A stretch of 64,000 nt of DNA from Brugia malayi. Its lineage: Eukaryota > Nematoda > Chromadorea > Rhabditida > Onchocercidae. Of the stretch, positions 51,278 through 63,432 are shown piece after piece (the stretch's first letter is position 1; every line of letters begins with the position of its first letter). Position numbers and translations under genes: made by a program. Under the pieces are notes generated by a model that made no database searches, was not told the DNA's origin, and was given only the letters and a program-made list of their open reading frames with translations. Location: positions 24,797,221-24,861,220 of the forward strand of contig NW_025062479.1 in assembly GCF_000002995.4 (NCBI RefSeq), given 5' to 3'.

Positions 51278-54200
51278 TTAGTTTAGTGAAGTAATAGCCT
51301 CCGCCAAAGACAACAATTTTTCACCGCTAACTGGTTGCTTCAATACTGCCTGAAAATAGAAACTATAATTAATAACTATTTATTGCATTTTAAAATAGTA
51401 CAATATTTCAAGAGATAGCATAAATAAGTTTAAAGAAATAAAATATTTCTGACAAAAGTAATTACCTGATATTTCGTTGGTTCCGGAAGTGCGGAAAGGA
51501 TTACCTCTACAACAGTACACATCGAAATAACTTGCTCGATGGCAGCATTTGAACCATCACTGGTAGAATCCCAGTAAAGAAGTAACGATGGGCATGGACC
51601 CTCAATGAATCTGGGCTCACGTGCCAATCGTAAACGCTATAAAATTCAAAAAAAAAAAAAAAAAAAATATGCAGACATCATTAATATTTAATAAATCATA
51701 TTTACCACTCTTTCACACATTGCTACATCCTCTAGATTATTATCACCAAAGAAGGAAAACAGTAATTACTATATCGAATGGATGATACTAAAATGATAAG
51801 ATGTAACAAAACGTAATTTTCATGTTTTGCTTGATTTTATTTTTGCTTGATATGCACTTCCAAAATCACCGTCATAATCAGGTAAATACGATAAAATCTT
51901 AATATCATAATACTAAAGTGTTGTACAGTTTATCAATCAATCTAAATAATATTATACACAAATAATTCCTTACTGCGATTTTTTTTTTTTTTTTTGTGAC
52001 AAATTTTACATAAAAAACATACACTTGTATAAACACGCTTTACAACACCGTACTTCATGACCAGAACATCAAAAGAAGCATCCAGTACTTGTATAACCAC
52101 AGCACGTTCTGTTAATGGTCCACATTCCTGAATTACACATTCAGTTACAAATGAATAAAATGATTAAATCATTTTTCTGTTTTGTTATACTATCCATTTT
52201 CAAAAAGACGAAAGAAACAAGAAAAAAATTTAACAAACCTTGATGAAGACACCAAAGAACATATCATCACTTGCTTCCGAAACTGTTTTTGCAATTAGTT
52301 TTCTATCATTGCAATGACTTGCTATCGTTTCGACTTCTTTCACAGTTAAACCAGGTGCAGGAGAGTAACCAAGGGCTGCTGATAAAAAGCGATGTACCTA
52401 AAAAAGAAAAAAAAAAAAAAAAAAAAAAAACTGTCTTTCAATTATAAGAAATAAAAATACAACAAATGCTTAGGATATTTCATAAATACATTTGAATTTC
52501 CTCAAATTTAAAAATTCTTAGTTATTCTAGCTAATCTCAAAATTAATCATCCAATTAATAATTTCCAATTCCAAAAAAAAAAAAGTAGTAACCATATATA
52601 CACATCATATTTATGAAATAATGCATATATTCAAAATTACTTGCTTAAACTGCAGAAATTTGATTTTGCATAATTTAACTGATAAACCATACTCTATCCA
52701 TATTTATTACAATGATGATCAACGAACCATAATATCTGGATAACGACGTATTGGTGAGGTGAAATGAGTATAAAATGGAACTGAAAGAGCGTAATGTGCA
52801 TAATCAGCTCGGTTTTTCAACGAACCAACGCAGAAATATAATGCCAATTGCATCGATTTCATCAGTAAATATGTTAGCATCTAAAACAAAGATGATATCA
52901 TATTCTTTACTTGCAGTTTTAATTATAAAAAAAATATATAAATGTTAATTTTTACTTCTATTTCTTGATCATATGTCACAATTTGTGTTACCTGTACGAC
53001 AGTTCGCTTTAATTCATTATTTCCTTCATACTTTAGCAAGCTTGAAGCGATTGTTGCACTCGATGAACCATCTATTTCGAAGCCAACTTTTTCACATTTC
53101 TCCAAAATATCGCGTAGCATCTACAAAATAACATTTGAGAAAGTATTTAGGAAAAATAAAGTTTGGTAACATTAATAAGAAATAAAAATCAGCAAGCTAT
53201 TTTTATCAGTTTTGAAAAAAATGGGGAAAAAATTATACCTTTATTTTTGGAGGTGGATGTCGCCGTAAAAGTGCAGTTTTCGGAAAGGATAATTCAATTT
53301 TTCGAGCTACTGCCATATTTGCCAGTAACATGAACTCTTCCACAAGAAAATTAGCTTCCTTACGCTATAATAAAATAACATTAACACTGATCATATTTAA
53401 AAGAAAAAATAATAATAATAAATTCCAAGTTGATGAAACGTCTACAAAATTGTGCAAGAGAGATCAATAGGAAACGTACTTCGCTAAGACAAAGACCGTT
53501 AGGCATTCCCGATGTTTCATCAAGTGTAAAGTTCAATTTTGGCATTTCGAAATTAATAGATCCGTTTTCAAATCGTTTTTTTCTCAAGATGACTGCAATC
53601 TGTAAAACTCGATAATGATACATAGTTTTGACATTTAAGTAAGTCACTAAAATATCGATTTGTTGAGGATGAGAACGAAGCATACAATGTAATTACTTCC
53701 ATGAAATTTAGATCACACAAAGTAGTATCCTTTTTTTAATGCTGATTTGAATCCAAATCGTTTTAATACTGATTTTTTTAATACTGATTTGAATCCAAAT
53801 CGGTATTAAAAAGCATCTGAAGCAAATGATACCTTATTCAGGCGAAGTACTGCTTCTTTTACTTCATCCGACTTTTTGCCATTGAAAATTTTCGGCAACT
53901 CGGATGACACAAAATCTTTTTCCGGATGAACGATAAAGTCCTGCAGATAGCAAACTTGAAAGTATCATATAAAATTCTTCAGAAAATTACAACTGACAAA
54001 ATCAAGAGTTAGAAAACGAAATCAAATCTACTTACCTGTGCATGCTCATAAGATAGTTTGCAACATGACCGAATAATTGTACGTCCAAACCACTCATCAA
54101 ATATTTCTCCTTGATCATTAATCTTCCAAACCACCGAAAACGTCAACCGATCAACATCAGGATTTAATGAACACAGTTCTTCACAAAGCATTTGTGGTAG

Positions 54201-57200
54201 CATTGGTATCACCTAGAAATCTCAGACAAATATAACTCAAAGACTACGAAAACAAGTGCAGTGGAATTAAATGAACTAACTTTGTGGACGAGATAAACTG
54301 ATGTACCACGGTTAAAAGCCCAATGGTCAAGTTCGGTGCCGAATTGCACAAAATGCGAAACATCAGCTATATGAACACCAACCTGGAATTTTTACAATAT
54401 TTTCTGCTTCCAAGAAAATGATACAAATTTAAGGATGATATTGTAACCTACTTCCCAACCAGGATTACCAGCTCCGTCACAATTCGCAATTGGCTTTATA
54501 TGAAGAGCATCGTCCAAATCTCGAGCTGTAACTGGATCAATTGTGAACACAGTCTCATCTCGGAAATCCTTTCGATATTTGAACTCCTTCTGTAAACATG
54601 ACAGATTTATCAAATCAACTTCATTAGCTTGACATTCAACGAAAACGAACTTCATCAATTTTCCATTCAACTGCTTCGGTTATTGGAAGTGATGAAAGTG
54701 CTGCTTGCGAAAACTCTCGAGTATCAACATCATTCGCCAACAGTAAGCCTTCTGTTTCTGCTTCTATATCACCCGCTAAACCAAGGCTTTTGTACAACTT
54801 CCTAAATATATCATTGATTTATGTAGCAGAATATAACATCTTAAAAACAGCATAAGTAATGAAGAGAAGTTGCTTACCCCCGAGCAAATTGTGCTGTTGC
54901 TTGCCACTCTACCATTCGTGCTACATAAATGAACTTCGCAAAATCTTGCGGCCGATCAAAAAATGCAGCAGGCGTTTGTTCCGCTGGTATCATCATTCGC
55001 GGCATTCGTGAATCACCTGGCGAGAAAAGTGCCCAATTACGATTTCCGTCAGCCATCATTTTTAACATCCCTACTGCAGCTCGACAATGTTTCTGTTCAC
55101 TGATAAAAACTACCTAAAAATTCTCCTAATTATTTATAATTTAAATAAATGGAGAATACCATATCAATACCGACAACTAACAAAGAACACCAGTTATAGA
55201 TGATCAAAACAATGAAAAGTTTGGATTTAACCTCGGCAGTTTTTTGAAGGCACATGTCAGGAATTCCCCAGTCCTCATCAGGCATATCCGATAAAATTCG
55301 GTAATTTGATCGTCGCTGCACAGATCCATTTGTGCCAGTTCCATTACGCCTTGTCGTTACTGTACTTATCCCCAAACTTGAAACAGAGGTACCACATGCT
55401 GATGTTCCGGACTGTGAAAGACCTCTTAAACATATCCAGTAAATTCCGATAGATGTATTTTGGATGTTAATGAAAGATATAGATAACGAATAATTTTACA
55501 TACGTTGATGAATCAGTTCGTTTTATAATGGCCAATTTGGATATGGTATTCAGAATAAGCGGATCTATACCACCATTATCATCTGTAACTCGTTTACGAC
55601 GTTCCAATTCAAGCTAAAATAAGATGAAATTCGTAAATCTTACGACAAAGTTAGAAATTTCACAGATTACATACAAGCAATTCTGAAAGCAACCTTTGCA
55701 GCAATACATAGCATCTGTTCACGGCTGTATCGTCGATTACTTGTAACGGGCACATCTTCTTTCATCTTTCCACTTGAAATGCATTTACCAACGCATGCGG
55801 GCAACTGGAAAACGAAAGACTGTCTTATGAAAATTTCAGACTACAGGTAAATCATACTGCAATAAACTCTCAATGATTTACAGTTTTTTTACATGAAAAA
55901 GTAGTTTACATCAAGAAGTTCAGCAGGTGACAGTTCTACTTCATAATCGTTACGCTTGATTGGTGGGATGGTCAATGGCTTGCCGTTGTCATCGACACTA
56001 GCTTTCAAATTTCCACCACGCCATGCTTCATACAGTGCATCACGAACCTTAACATTACAAATTACGAAAGAAAAGAAAAAAAGAGAAAACTTGCAAAATA
56101 GACATATTAAAAAATGAAAAACAATATAAAGCTTACAACCCAACAATTCCTGTCTTTGATGCGAACAACGACAACATCACCATGAAGTGCGCGATTACGA
56201 TCGTGAACACCAAGAATCAAGATATCTTGCTGTTCATCGCCCATAGGATTATCCACAAATGATTCCTCGTAATTGCGTTGATTAACACGCAAAATACCCT
56301 TAAGTGAACCTAATACAATAATATAATTTCTCAATGTCTTCCAATATTCATAATGAAAGGTAAGGAAGTGAGTAATTAAATAGAAGACATACTAAGATAT
56401 GTAGAAGGACATTTAAAAAAAAAATAAGTATATGAGCAACATTAACTTGCAAGGAATAGAAGTATACCTTAATGAGATCTCCATTGGCTATTCCACGATT
56501 TACCGCATCCAAACTCATGTAAGGCATAAAAAAGGGTTTACGAGTCTTCTGATTCTGCTGAATATTTCGCAGTTGATTACTTCCATTACCTTGCTGGGCA
56601 TTACCTTGCATGCAGTGTAAATTATTGAAATATTGATGATGTCCAGCTGCACCAAAACCACCATTTTTATTAACTGCAAATGATAATTATGGATATTTAA
56701 AAATTTTCTCATATTTATAAACAAATAATATAGTTCTGAACATTTGAAAACATTCCAAATGAACATTGATTTTTTAATAAAAAATAAAAACAAAAAAAAA
56801 AAAACACAGAAAATTAATATAGAAAAATAATATGGACAACATACTCTTATGCAATGCATGTGTATGACTGTTTGCAATAGTCTCCATCACCATAATATGT
56901 AGTAATGGAAGCAAACGTCACATCAATAAAATTGAAACTTTAACCATACCCAAGTGCTGCAGCACTATAGCTGATAAACTATTCAAAAATTCATACCACT
57001 TATTTCATATTTGAGATGTTTACATTTATTCTTTACAAAAAAAAAATTACAAAAAAGAGAGAAGTGAAAGATGCCAATATTACCATTCCCTTTCCAACAT
57101 TAATTGCTACAGGTTATTCATGGAAAGCTAGCTGGACAATTACTCAATTATCATTTCATAGGCTAAGTATACAATGGCTAAATGAAAATTAGCGAATGGT

Positions 57201-58996
57201 GAATTAACTACGGTTACTCCGAAATATGACAGTAGTGATTTAATTTAATTTGGTACATAGTATAACAATAATTACAACATGTTAATGTTAAAAGTTAGGC
57301 ACTCTCCAGCCAGCCGGATTCGAACCAGCGACCTAAGGATGTCAGCTTATACTCTACAGTCCTCCGCTCTACCAACTGAGCTATGGCTGGTCCTGCTAGT
57401 GCTGAAATTTCCTCTTCCTATAAAGATCCTTGCGGGTTTTTCTTTTTTTTTTTTTTTTTCAATATTTCAAAATATTTCAAAAAAAAAATATATAAATAGA
57501 AATCCCTTTTATTATTTCTACAGGAAGATAGGCAGACGAATGAGAGAGAAAGGTATGTTGTCCTTATGTCATTGACAATTGACAATGTATTCTATTCTTG
57601 TAGTAAGTCAAACCCACTGGTAGTGACATAACTAACATTACCTTGTCTTTGAGGACCCAAACCATGGGCAGAGATACCATGCCCCAATGCTGTAGGTGTC
57701 GCAGGTCGTTGCATTCCGTCTGAAATCAATGGATACATCGGGGAAAGTGGTGGTAATAGTCGAATCAAATCCAATGGTGCTAACTGAGTCGTATTCCCGT
57801 TTGCTGCTACTCCGTTACCGCTACCTTAAACATATAACTAAAAGGGACTACCAAAAAAAAAAAAAAAAGCCGGATGCGAGCCTTAAGCAAAAACAAGCCT
57901 TAATCATTGCTATCAATTTCCCAGTACTTTGATCTAATGGAATTTATTTCTTAATATATCTTAAAATAAAATTTAAAGGCTTCCTTCACATCTGACAAAT
58001 TATTTCTTTTTCATATTAAAAAAAAAAAACAACTAACCAGCAGTATTATGTCGGGTAGATAAAGGTGACAACTGAGAACCGGCATGAACAATCGCAGCTG
58101 CTTTCATCGCTTTTTCAAATATACATGTAGGAAGAGCTGATGGATATGGATGACGATCTGCTTCATGAGCTGTAAGGAAAACAAAAAAATGTTATAGAAT
58201 TTATGTTTTTTGCTAATAATTTACAGTAAATTGCAAATGAATGCAAATGCATCTACAAATAATAAGTAACTATAATAAAGGACATTATCGTATTGTTGAA
58301 TAAATTAACGATAAAATTACTTATTGAAACAAGTCCTGGTGGTAATGGAGGAATCTTCCATCCTGCAACATCAAGGAGAGTAGCTGGATCGACTGATATT
58401 CCGTGATTTCTTGTTTCAATTATCGATGGTAAAAGATTATGGTGATCTTTATTACTCTCAGCAGTCATTACTGAACCATTACGATCTTTTTTTCGTTTCT
58501 TTTTGTCAGCGTTTTTATCACCACATCCCATTAATTCCGAAACACTAATCTTTCCTGTTCGTACGTTCTAAAGTAAATGAATAATCATAATATTATAAAT
58601 GTGCGTGAAATAAATTCAAATTAAATTTACACATTGCTATCATTAGTTATTCTCATATTATGATATGATCAAATTGAATTCATAACGTTTGATTAAAACA
58701 ACAATCAATTAAATTACTATAGTTTATTTAATTTCCTTATAACTATTATGATTATTAGCAGCACTATGATATTTTATAATTGCTTTTTTTTTTTTTTTCG
58801 ATCAAATCAAATAACTTACAGTGGAAGAATTAATTCGTCCACGACGTTGAATTTCATTCAACAATGCCAACTCTTCCACACTTAGCGACATACGTACTCT
58901 TTCTTTGCCACCAGTTAATTCATTGAAACTTACAGTTCGTGAAGGTGATGTATCTTGAACTATTGTTGGTACAATGCACTTTTTGCTAGATGACAT
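51278..58996 (-). CDS. disl-2: DIS3L2-type 3'-5' exoribonuclease (DISL-2), 24 exons
   Basis: An RNase II/RNB-family exoribonuclease that degrades uridylated RNAs in the cytoplasm independently of the exosome; it lacks the PIN domain of DIS3. Exons in transcript order: 58820-58996, 58321-58567, 58038-58169, 57642-57824, 56468-56673, 56137-56298, 55910-56047, 55694-55804, 55504-55613, 55232-55424, 54878-55113, 54651-54801, 54452-54589, 54281-54382, 54036-54212, 53833-53940, 53480-53599, 53239-53364, 52992-53120, 52728-52880, 52239-52397, 52023-52127, 51466-51636, 51278-51349; 1,201 aa (human 885). Residues 1-290 are an unrecognised low-complexity extension. Cold-shock domains follow ([37 protein letters not shown]). 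RNB core: [15 protein letters not shown] with metal ligands D700, D706, D708 and D709; [38 protein letters not shown]. An S1-like C-terminus follows. All catalytic residues are intact. Confidence 0.95.
56674..57641 (-). other. DIS3L2 intron 4, host of a tRNA gene
   Basis: A 968-base intron, among the longest of this gene, containing a tRNA-Tyr in the same orientation (57305-57390). The rest is A/T-rich with a T-run near 57440 and an A-run near 57472; no other coding content. Confidence 0.7.
57305..57390 (-). tRNA. tRNA-Tyr (GTA) with a 13-base intron
   Basis: The minus strand folds as a complete cloverleaf: acceptor CCAGCCA pairing perfectly with TGGCTGG, discriminator A at 57305, D-arm GCTC/GAGC with A-box TAGCTCAGTTGG, anticodon stem GAGGA/TCCTT, loop CTGTAGA with anticodon GTA, variable AGGTC, and T-arm GCTGG/CCGGC with B-box GGTTCGAATCC. 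A 13-base insert (57341-57353) sits between positions 37 and 38, the standard place for eukaryotic tRNA-Tyr introns. Removing it leaves 73 bases. A TTTT follows about 11 bases downstream as a possible Pol III terminator. CCA is not encoded. Confidence 0.95.
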
Positions 58997-59120
58997 AATT
59001 CCTTTGTATTGTATGTCGCGTTGCCGCCTATCTTATTATTGTCACCTTGATATCGTTACTGCTATTGCTGCTCTTGTTGTTGTTGTTGTTGTTGTTGCTT
59101 GTTGTTCTGGTATTGTCGTG
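58997..59120 (-). promoter_or_regulatory. 5' flank of DIS3L2 with CAA repeat
   Basis: Upstream of the DIS3L2 start the minus strand carries a CAA microsatellite (plus strand GTTGTTGTTGTT at about 59073-59105). No strong acceptor lies close to the ATG, unlike NEMF and hnRNP-L, so the 5' end of the transcript is uncertain. Confidence 0.35.
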
Positions 59121-62100
59121 ATGAATCGTTCTATAATTCTATCATTCAATTTATACAAATACACAAATAACAAATGAAATAAAGCATTTCCCATACATAT
59201 ATACATTCATATATACTCATCATTATTAATCAAAAAATTTTCATTTTTTTAAAATAATTAAACTAGCATGATGAACATAGTGTTTTATTAAGTACAAAAA
59301 TAATCCAAACTGAAATACCAATCAACTCATCACTCTTTTTCCTTCTTAAATGCTCAAATGAACAACTTTCAAACCTGTTCTAACCTCTTTTTCACACAAA
59401 TAACAGCTTCCTTCCTCTTCTTATCTAGCTTAGTTCTAACAATTCATAAATTTCCTATCAAAAATATCAACTAATGATAAGAAGATTATCAAAAAGTTTA
59501 TCCTAAGTTATAATTTCTTTGTTAAATAATACATGTAAAGAATGATTATCGTTTTGTAAAGTGAAATATTTTTAGCTATATCATTGATCATTTCAAATTC
59601 TAAATTTCACTCTTAACTAATAATATTTATCTTAATAGAAAATGTTAGCATTTTTTTTTTTTTTTAAGAAAACGAAATAAATAAAGTAAAAAAAAAAAAG
59701 CATATAAGAATGAAATTACAAAGAAAGAATTTAACTTATGCAATAAAACACGTACATCTCTGTGTATGATTGAATCAGCAAAAACGTGTAAGAATGAAAT
59801 TACGCAAATTTGTGCAAAAGAATGTGTAATGATATTTTTACATATATGAATTATAAAGCATAAAAAAATATTAGAATATAACGTTAAACTACTAAATTAC
59901 GTAAGTTTCTATTGCAAGCAATTATTTGCATAAATTATACTAAACAATTATTTGATCGTATTTTATACAATTTTTGATTTACGTAAAACATATAACAAAA
60001 TGTAAAAGAAAGGTACACGTAACGCACGCGTATTCACACGTAAGTTTAATCCTCTGAAATCATACCTTGAAAATGATAATTAGCAATGAACCAATCGCTA
60101 TGATAACAGCAGATAAACTAAATGATACATTTATGCCTGAACGCTCGGGCATGATCTCATGCTGTATGCAAATTTAGTTGAACAGCGTACGTGCAATATT
60201 ACAATTTGCAACAGTATCCTTGAACATTCTGGAATTATATCCTCACGGGTTACTGTATTACCGTTCGTCCTGGGGAGGAATGTATTACGGTATTACTGTA
60301 GCTCGTATTCTATCTTTTGTGGTGTTGTGAGTGTATTTCCGGACTACTGTATTGTTTTTTTTTTTTTTTTTTGCACCTATTTCATCGCTAAATATACTTT
60401 TATATTTATCATACTTTGTTATTTCATCTATTCTAGCGATGAAATACAATTCCGAGATTATTGTGCATTCAGGGCTACCGCATTGTTTTTGCATCTGTAT
60501 TACTTTGGATACGCTTTTATGAATACCGTATCCTGTTTTGTATTTACCGTATATTCCGTCTGTCCTAGTGATAAAATACAAATTCTCGAGATTACTGTGT
60601 GTAATTTAGTTGAAAAATATTCCTGGCTTACACTTCAGGATTATTGCATGTGCATGCATTTTAAAAATAAGAATAATATTCCAAAATTACTGCTATATAT
60701 GCTGTATGAAGATGAATTGTTCCATAAACAATAAACAATTGGATCGCTAGTTTGTTATGCATAATGTTGTAGCATGCATTTGTTATGCATAATATGCAAA
60801 CATGCTGCAGCATGCACTATGTATAATTAGCATATGTACAAACATATATGACTTATTTACCTACGTATTGTTTATTTACATATTATTTATTTATTTACAT
60901 GTGTAGGTAAACATGTAAACATTTTCTGATAACAATTATGGATATCGTATGATTATGATATTTTCATGCATGCAGATAATCTAAACTAATGATAAGTCTT
61001 CTATTATTACTACGATATTAGTTTTAATACTCTGTAATATTAGTTTAATAATGAAAATTTCATTGAATTCAAAAATGAATTATCGTCTTGATTTTATCAC
61101 GATTGTGATTATTGTTTTCTATTTTTTTATTTTTAATTTCATAGAAGCTACGTAAAATCTTCCGTGGAATTGCTGTCTTAACATACGCTTCCTGCATTCA
61201 CGTAATAAACACTTTTTGTTGCAAAAAAAAAAAAAAAAAAAATAGAAAAAACTCATAAATCAAAAAATTTTCCTATTATTCACGAAGAATGAGAATGATT
61301 AAACTAATAAAATATTAATAAAACATATTCAATACATACTAAAAGAAAAAAAAAGAAAATTAATTCAATCTTAATAAAAAAAAAAAATTAATTTAATAAA
61401 TTAAGAAAATAGGCTACAAAAAATAAAGTTTGACTATCCAAATTAACCCAGGAAATAGGTTTAGATTTTTTTTTTCTTTTTTTTCTTAAATAACTTTAAA
61501 AGAAATATTAAAGATCATAAAAATCCCTAATCTTTTTTCTATGCTATTTTTCATTTCTAAACTTCTTTTCAGTTTTAATTCTATTGCTATCAGATTTACT
61601 AATTATCATTCATTTAAGCTTTTCGCTTCTTTTTTTTTTTTTTTTTTTTTTTCAGATTAAACAGAAATAATCAGTAATTTCATCCATATAATCAAAATTC
61701 GTTACTGCAATTGTAGCAATAGTTTTAATAATCTTGAAAAATGTTCCTACTTGTAAGAAACTTAAAATTTGCATTTCTGATAAAAAGATACGCGTATCAT
61801 TTCCCAAATTAATAATATAATTTAAAAAATATTATACAGCATAATTAATTTCTCAGAATAATTTATTCTAATGACAAACATTTGTTGCACTATTTAAAAT
61901 GAATCATTCAATACTTTGTCATTTATGTAATTCACATATTACGGATTTATAGCAAGATTTATCGGTAATTAAGCATGATATTTACGGGTAATGAGTTCAA
62001 ACTAAAATTTACGGAAATTTACGGATGTGTTATGTTCAAATTTAAAGCAAACGTTTAACATTCATTTCTGGACGTAACCTATGTATTGTTAAGCATTATC

Positions 62101-62643
62101 AATTTAGTATTGCATTTTATTTTTATTTTTCTTAATTTAGTAGTATGCACATTTTTTATACTCAACTTATCAATGAATATCTGATTAAAAAAACTTAACA
62201 AATTATTGTTAATCGTAAATTTAAAAATTATTATTGTAAAAAAATCTTCGAGATAAATCACAGTGGTAGATTTATTCATAAATATCCAAAAAATTGTTGT
62301 TTGCATATGCATATATTTCATCTTACTGCTACCAACGTCAATTCAACCCTATCATTTCGTCACGCTATCAGCTTTTATTGTCTTCTTTCAAATTTCTGAT
62401 TAAAGGAATATCGTGTTTATCGCATAACATCATAAAATGACAATTTCAAAAATCGCTATGCAAACAGATCATTTATTTTTGAACAATATCGGTAAAACAA
62501 AAACAAGATAAAACTTAACTGAAGAAAAAAAAAATAAAATAAAATGCAACGTTGAAGGTTGAAGTTAAATGCTCAAAAAAAAATAAAGAGGAGGAGCTCA
62601 AATTTTAATCAAAATAATAAAAGTAATCAATTTTTTCTGACTT

Positions 62644-62678
<35 letters not shown>

Positions 62679-62744
62679 AGAGAAAATGTATGTGTAGGAG
62701 TAAAGTCAAGGTAGTCATTAATTGATAAAGTTAGACAAAAAAAA
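59121..62744. other. Large intergenic region with diverged repeats
   Basis: 3.6 kb without a supportable gene. At 60159-60734 a 191-codon plus-strand frame is open but is cysteine/phenylalanine/tyrosine-rich, has no recognised domain and crosses a T-run. The same area is a diverged tandem repeat (GATGAAATACAATTCCGAGAT at 60438 against GATAAAATACAAATTCTCGA at 60569; AATTTAGTTGAA at 60171 and 60603). At 60750-60835 there is a cluster of overlapping palindromes (GCATGC, ATGCAT, CTGCAG). The rest is poly-A/T-rich, with a T-run of about 30 near 62647. Confidence 0.5.
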
Positions 62745-63432
62745 TTAGGCGGTAGCGGTTCTTTTGGCTTGCATAACTTCCTTCCTACTTGCATCCTGCA
62801 GTAGCTGAGTATCCACTTGATCAGCAGGCAACTGCACATATCGTACAACAGATCCACGAATGAAGCAGTTTTTGACGGAAAGCATATGCGGATATCGCTC
62901 CGAATCAGTCACTGAGATATCCGTCAGTTTCATATTTAGGTACTGATCAACAGAATGTAATGTACCGCAAATACTGCAATGAAAAAAAGATCATATCTTT
63001 TAATTGTAGCAGCAGCACTACAAATACTATCTATTTTTATTCCTATTCCATAACTGATAAGTTAAAAACAATACAAAGCAAGCATTTCTTTCACTAATTC
63101 TAATAACTAATTATTTTCTAGCCTTTAAAGAGAACCAAAATAATTTGTCACTTTAGAAAGGTATAAAAATAATGCAATACTAGTGTAATATCATTATAAC
63201 TTACCTCAGATCATTTTTCAATTCCACTACCACATCTTTTCCAACCAACGATTTGAAAAAAGAATAAAATAGCTGCAAAAATAAGATCTAATAATGAGAT
63301 TTAATTTTCATTCCTTTTTTGTTAATGTATTTAACCAAGTGTACAGATTGGTTTTCTTTCTCAACAGATAAATGACATCTTATATTTTTCTTCTTCCTAC
63401 TCATCATAATAAAAAAAAAAAAAACATACCAT
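62745..63432 (-). CDS. lsm-2: U6 snRNA-associated Sm-like protein LSM2, 3 exons
   Basis: LSM2 is a subunit of the nuclear Lsm2-8 ring that binds the U6 snRNA 3' end and of the cytoplasmic Lsm1-7 ring in mRNA decay. Exons in transcript order: 63430-63432 (ATG only), 63205-63272 and 62745-62973; 99 aa (human 95). Match to the family is nearly end to end: LFYSFFKSLVGKDVVVELKN (Sm1 start), CGTLHSVDQYLNMKLTDISV, YPHMLSVKNCFIRGSVVRYV (Sm2), QLPADQVDTQLLQDASRKEV. The first intron follows the initiator ATG directly (ATG then GTATGT). The family begins MLFYSFF and exon 2 begins with the Leu codon, which supports this. The C-terminus ends QAKRTATA. Confidence 0.97.

Noticed and set aside
54929..55117. 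62-codon plus-strand frame
   Set aside because: Antisense shadow of DIS3L2 exon 11.
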